NCBI RefSeq assembly: GCF_024721305.1
Contig: NZ_JAMXOD010000012.1
Span: 1-64,000, forward strand
Reading direction: 5' to 3'
DNA length: 64,000 nucleotides
Source: Aequitasia blattaphilus
Lineage (GTDB): Bacteria > Bacillota > Clostridia > Lachnospirales > Lachnospiraceae
Shown: piece by piece, positions 61,249 to 64,000 of the stretch
How positions within the stretch are numbered: the stretch's first letter is position 1
How the letters are laid out: every line of letters begins with the position of its first letter
Translations under genes and position numbers: made by a program
The notes under the pieces: generated by a model
The model's input: the letters and a program-made list of their open reading frames with translations, nothing else
What the model was told of the DNA's origin: nothing
Databases searched by the model: none

Positions 61249-62274
61249 ATGGATTATAAAAAGGCAGGAGTCGACATAGAAGCAGGATATCAATCGGTAG
61301 AACTTATGAAGAAGCATGTAAAGGAAACCATGCGTAAAGAAGTGCTCACAAATATCGGAGGGTTCTCAGGTGCATTTTCAATGGAAGCATTCAAGAACAT
61401 GGAAAAACCAACATTGGTATCTGGTACAGACGGCGTGGGTACAAAGTTAAAATTGGCATTTTTGATGGATAAGCATGACACCATTGGTGTTGATTGTGTT
61501 GCAATGTGCGTGAATGATATAGCGTGTGCTGGAGGAGAACCATTATTCTTCTTGGATTACATTGCATGCGGGAAAAACTTCCCGGAAAAAATTGCAACAA
61601 TCGTTAGTGGTGTTGCTGATGGATGTAAACAATCAAATGCAGCCTTAATCGGTGGAGAAACTGCTGAAATGCCTGGGTTTTATCCAGAGGATGAATATGA
61701 TTTAGCTGGTTTTGCAGTTGGTGTGGTAGATGAAAAAGATTTGATTACAGGAAAAACAATAGCAGAAGGTGATGTGTTAATTGGAATTGCTTCATCTGGT
61801 GTCCACAGTAATGGTTTTTCTCTTGTGAGAAGTATTTTTGATATGACAAAAGAGTCTTTGAATACTTACTATGACCAGTTGGGATCTACTTTAGGAGAAG
61901 CGTTGATAGCGCCAACAAAGATTTATGTAAAAGCATTGCGCGCAGTAAAAGAGGCGGGCGTAACAATTAAAGGATGCAGCCACATTACAGGTGGTGGCTT
62001 TTACGAAAATATTCCCCGGATGCTGCCGGAAGGAGTTCACGCTGTTGTTGAAAAGAATAGTTATGAAATTCCGGCTATTTTTAAACTTCTTATGGAAAAA
62101 GGCCAAGTAAAGGAAGAGGATATGTATAACACCTTTAACATGGGTATCGGTATGATGCTGGCAATTTCCCCAGAAGATAAAGAAAAAACAATTGCAGCAT
62201 TAAAGGCTTCTGGTGAAGAGGTATTTGTAGTTGGAAAAGTGCAAAACGGAGACAAAGGGGTTACGCTATGCTAA
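61249..62274 (+). CDS. purM: Phosphoribosylaminoimidazole synthetase (AIR synthetase)
   Basis: 341 residues. Closes the imidazole ring from FGAM using ATP. LVSGTDGVGTKLKLAFLMDKH, DCVAMCVNDIACAGGEPLFFLDY and GCSHITGGGFYENIPRML (each a family landmark) are present. AAGGAG precedes the ATG; its end overlaps purN by 7 bases. Confidence 0.97.
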   Translation: MDYKKAGVDIEAGYQSVELMKKHVKETMRKEVLTNIGGFSGAFSMEAFKNMEKPTLVSGTDGVGTKLKLAFLMDKHDTIGVDCVAMCVNDIACAGGEPLFFLDYIACGKNFPEKIATIVSGVADGCKQSNAALIGGETAEMPGFYPEDEYDLAGFAVGVVDEKDLITGKTIAEGDVLIGIASSGVHSNGFSLVRSIFDMTKESLNTYYDQLGSTLGEALIAPTKIYVKALRAVKEAGVTIKGCSHITGGGFYENIPRMLPEGVHAVVEKNSYEIPAIFKLLMEKGQVKEEDMYNTFNMGIGMMLAISPEDKEKTIAALKASGEEVFVVGKVQNGDKGVTLC

Positions 62275-62894
62275 AAATAGTAGTATTGGTTTCTGGTGGA
62301 GGAACGAATCTACAGGCGATTATTGATCAAATTGATGAAGGAAAAATTACAAACACAGAGATAGCAGGAGTTATCAGCAACAATAAAAATGCTTATGCAT
62401 TGACCCGTGCTAAAAATCATGGGATTAATCATGTATGTGTTTCTCCAAAGGATTATGCAACACGGGATGAATTCAATCAGGAATTTTTGAAAACTATGGA
62501 TGATATGAATCCGGATTTGGTTATATTGGCTGGTTTTTTAGTGGTGATTCCTCCTCAAATGATTCAGAAGTACGAGAATCGTATTATCAATATTCACCCA
62601 TCTTTGATTCCATCCTTTGCAGGAAAAGGCTTTTATGGTTTAAAAGTGCATGAAAAAGCGTTGGAGCGAGGAGTTAAAGTAGTAGGTGCGACGGTCCATT
62701 TTGTGGATGAAGGAACGGATACAGGGCCAATTATTTTGCAGAAGGCTGTGGAAGTAAAGCAAGGTGACACTCCGGAAGTCCTTCAGCAAAGGGTAATGGA
62801 AGAGGCAGAGTGGGTTATTTTACCAAGAGCCATTGATTTGATTGCAAATGGGAAAGTGAAGATAAAAGACGGCAAAGTGTGGATTCAGGAGTAA
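62268..62894 (+). CDS. purN: Phosphoribosylglycinamide formyltransferase
   Basis: 208 residues. Transfers formyl from formyl-tetrahydrofolate to GAR. Phosphate loop VSGGGTNLQAIID (residues 7-19), catalytic Asn/His in INIHPSLIPSF and Asp in ATVHFVDEGTDTGPII. The start overlaps the end of purM, and purD begins 11 bases after its stop. Confidence 0.97.
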   Translation: MLKIVVLVSGGGTNLQAIIDQIDEGKITNTEIAGVISNNKNAYALTRAKNHGINHVCVSPKDYATRDEFNQEFLKTMDDMNPDLVILAGFLVVIPPQMIQKYENRIINIHPSLIPSFAGKGFYGLKVHEKALERGVKVVGATVHFVDEGTDTGPIILQKAVEVKQGDTPEVLQQRVMEEAEWVILPRAIDLIANGKVKIKDGKVWIQE

Positions 62895-62905
62895 AGGAGA
62901 TTGGG

Positions 62906-64000
62906 ATGAAAGTATTAATTGTAGGCGGCGGAGGCAGAGAACATGCAATCGCTTATTGTGTCAATAAAAGTAGTCAGGTAGATAAATTATACTGTGTTCC
63001 GGGAAATGCAGGAATTGCCGAATATGCAATATGTGAGCCAATTGGTGCGATGGAATTTGATAAGATACTTGCTTTTGCAAAAGAGAAAGAAATTGATCTT
63101 GTGATTGTAGGAATGGATGACCCATTGGTAGGTGGTTTAGTAGACGTATTGGAAGATGCAGGAATTAAGACATTCGGTCCAAGAAGAAACGCTGCAATCT
63201 TAGAGGGGTCAAAGGCCTTTTCAAAAGATTTGATGAAAAAGTACAATATTCCTACAGCTGGATACGAAAACTTTACAGATGCAAAAAAAGCATATGCGTA
63301 TCTGGAAACAGCGAAATTCCCTATCGTATTAAAGGCAGACGGTCTTGCCCTTGGGAAAGGGGTTTTGATTTGCCAGACATTGGAAGAAGCAAAAGCTGGT
63401 GTAAAGGAAATTATGGAGGATAAAAAATTCGGAGATGCCGGAAATGAAATGGTTATTGAAGAGTTTATGACTGGAAGAGAAGTTTCAGTCTTGTCCTTTG
63501 TGGATGGAAATACAATTAAAACCATGAGTTCGGCTCAGGATCATAAGAGAGCAGGAGATGGGGATACAGGATTGAATACAGGAGGAATGGGAACATTTTG
63601 TCCAAGTCCGTTCTATACCAAAGAAGTAGAAGAGTTCTGCAACCAGTACGTCTATCAGGCAACTGTGGATGCTATGAAGGCAGAAGGGAGACCTTTTAAA
63701 GGAGTTATTTTCTTTGGTTTGATGCTGACTCCAGAAGGGGTAAAAGTTTTAGAGTATAATGCAAGATTTGGAGATCCGGAAGCCCAGGTTGTTCTGCCAC
63801 GAATGAAAAATGATATTGTTGATGTAATGATGGCTTGCATTAACGGAACATTAGATCAAATTGATTTGGAGTTTGAAGACAATGCTGCCGTATGCGTTGT
63901 GCTGGCATCAGACGGATATCCGGTTTCCTACGAAAAAGGCTTTGAGATTACAGGGCTGGATGAATTCAAAAAACAGGAAGGATATTACTGTTTCCATGCA
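62906..64000 (+). CDS. purD: Phosphoribosylamine-glycine ligase (3' truncated by window end)
   Basis: The first 365 residues; the frame is open to base 64000, and the family is about 420 residues long. VLIVGGGGREHAIAY (residues 3-17), FGPRRNAAILEGSKAFSKDLM, KADGLALGKGV (ATP-grasp), SSAQDHKRAGDGDTGLNTGGMG and NARFGDPEAQVVLP are GAR synthetase landmarks. The usual VGPEAPL motif reads VGMDDPL here. GGAGATTGGG precedes the ATG. Confidence 0.95.
   Translation, partial: MKVLIVGGGGREHAIAYCVNKSSQVDKLYCVPGNAGIAEYAICEPIGAMEFDKILAFAKEKEIDLVIVGMDDPLVGGLVDVLEDAGIKTFGPRRNAAILEGSKAFSKDLMKKYNIPTAGYENFTDAKKAYAYLETAKFPIVLKADGLALGKGVLICQTLEEAKAGVKEIMEDKKFGDAGNEMVIEEFMTGREVSVLSFVDGNTIKTMSSAQDHKRAGDGDTGLNTGGMGTFCPSPFYTKEVEEFCNQYVYQATVDAMKAEGRPFKGVIFFGLMLTPEGVKVLEYNARFGDPEAQVVLPRMKNDIVDVMMACINGTLDQIDLEFEDNAAVCVVLASDGYPVSYEKGFEITGLDEFKKQEGYYCFHA

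Noticed and set aside
63100-63135. VGMDDPL in place of VGPEAPL in PurD as a sign of lost function
   Set aside because: All other GAR synthetase motifs are intact, and I recall this variant from clostridial PurD proteins, so it is probably lineage variation.

Overview
The window reads as a low-GC Gram-positive (Firmicutes) chromosome, most likely a member of the Lachnospiraceae / Clostridium cluster XIVa. The basis is AGGAGG-type ribosome binding sites before nearly every gene, some GTG and TTG starts, AddAB instead of RecBCD, a class 1B (PyrK/PyrD) dihydroorotate dehydrogenase, the long form of PyrF, and sequence similarity of the host proteins to clostridial families. This is recalled similarity, not a database search, and the genus is left open.

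Positions 1 to about 20,280 are the late half of a tailed, siphovirus-like prophage. On the + strand it runs in the usual order: small terminase (cut by the window edge), large terminase, portal, minor capsid/head-morphogenesis protein with a C-terminal toxin-50-like domain, small partner ORF, scaffold, major capsid, four head-tail joining proteins, major tail protein, two tail chaperones, tape measure, distal tail protein, tail-associated lysin/tip protein, holin and amidase endolysin. After the lysis genes comes a small cassette on the opposite strand: a 41-residue membrane protein, a 33-residue membrane peptide and a ribbon-helix-helix-like protein. Its promoter has consensus -35 and -10 boxes with an 18-bp perfect palindrome across the spacer. 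Integrase, repressor and replication genes, and the left attachment site, would lie to the left of the window.

From 20,300 to 29,250, after a frameshifted remnant gene, lies a sugar-use locus. It has a LacI-type regulator, a promoter overlapped by a near-perfect palindrome, then iolG, iolI, iolE and iolH homologues and a complete sugar ABC transporter (lipoprotein, double ATPase, permease). It makes an upper myo-inositol pathway plus importer, without iolA, iolB, iolC or iolD.

From 29,400 to 45,100 come an OmpR-type two-component system, an isolated hisH-hisF pair with ung, and a closely packed run starting at a metal-responsive operator: a Zn/Cd-type P-ATPase with a duplicated metal-binding domain, an SmtB/CadC-like ArsR sensor, a TPR lipoprotein, hflX, addB and addA.

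From 45,100 to 53,200 are envelope and division genes: a PadR-HAAS(DUF1700)-DUF4097-PspC stress-type module, a degenerate TagA/WecG-like protein, a PucR/CdaR-like regulator, ftsE-ftsX, a secreted M23 peptidase that FtsEX probably controls, and an S41 processing protease.

From 53,286 to the end is nucleotide synthesis. pyrC-pyrF-pyrK-pyrD-pyrE is followed without a gap by VanZ-like, DUF6142-like and M29 aminopeptidase genes. Then comes purE-purM-purN-purD, with purD cut by the window end. No rRNA, tRNA, CRISPR array or insertion sequence was seen.
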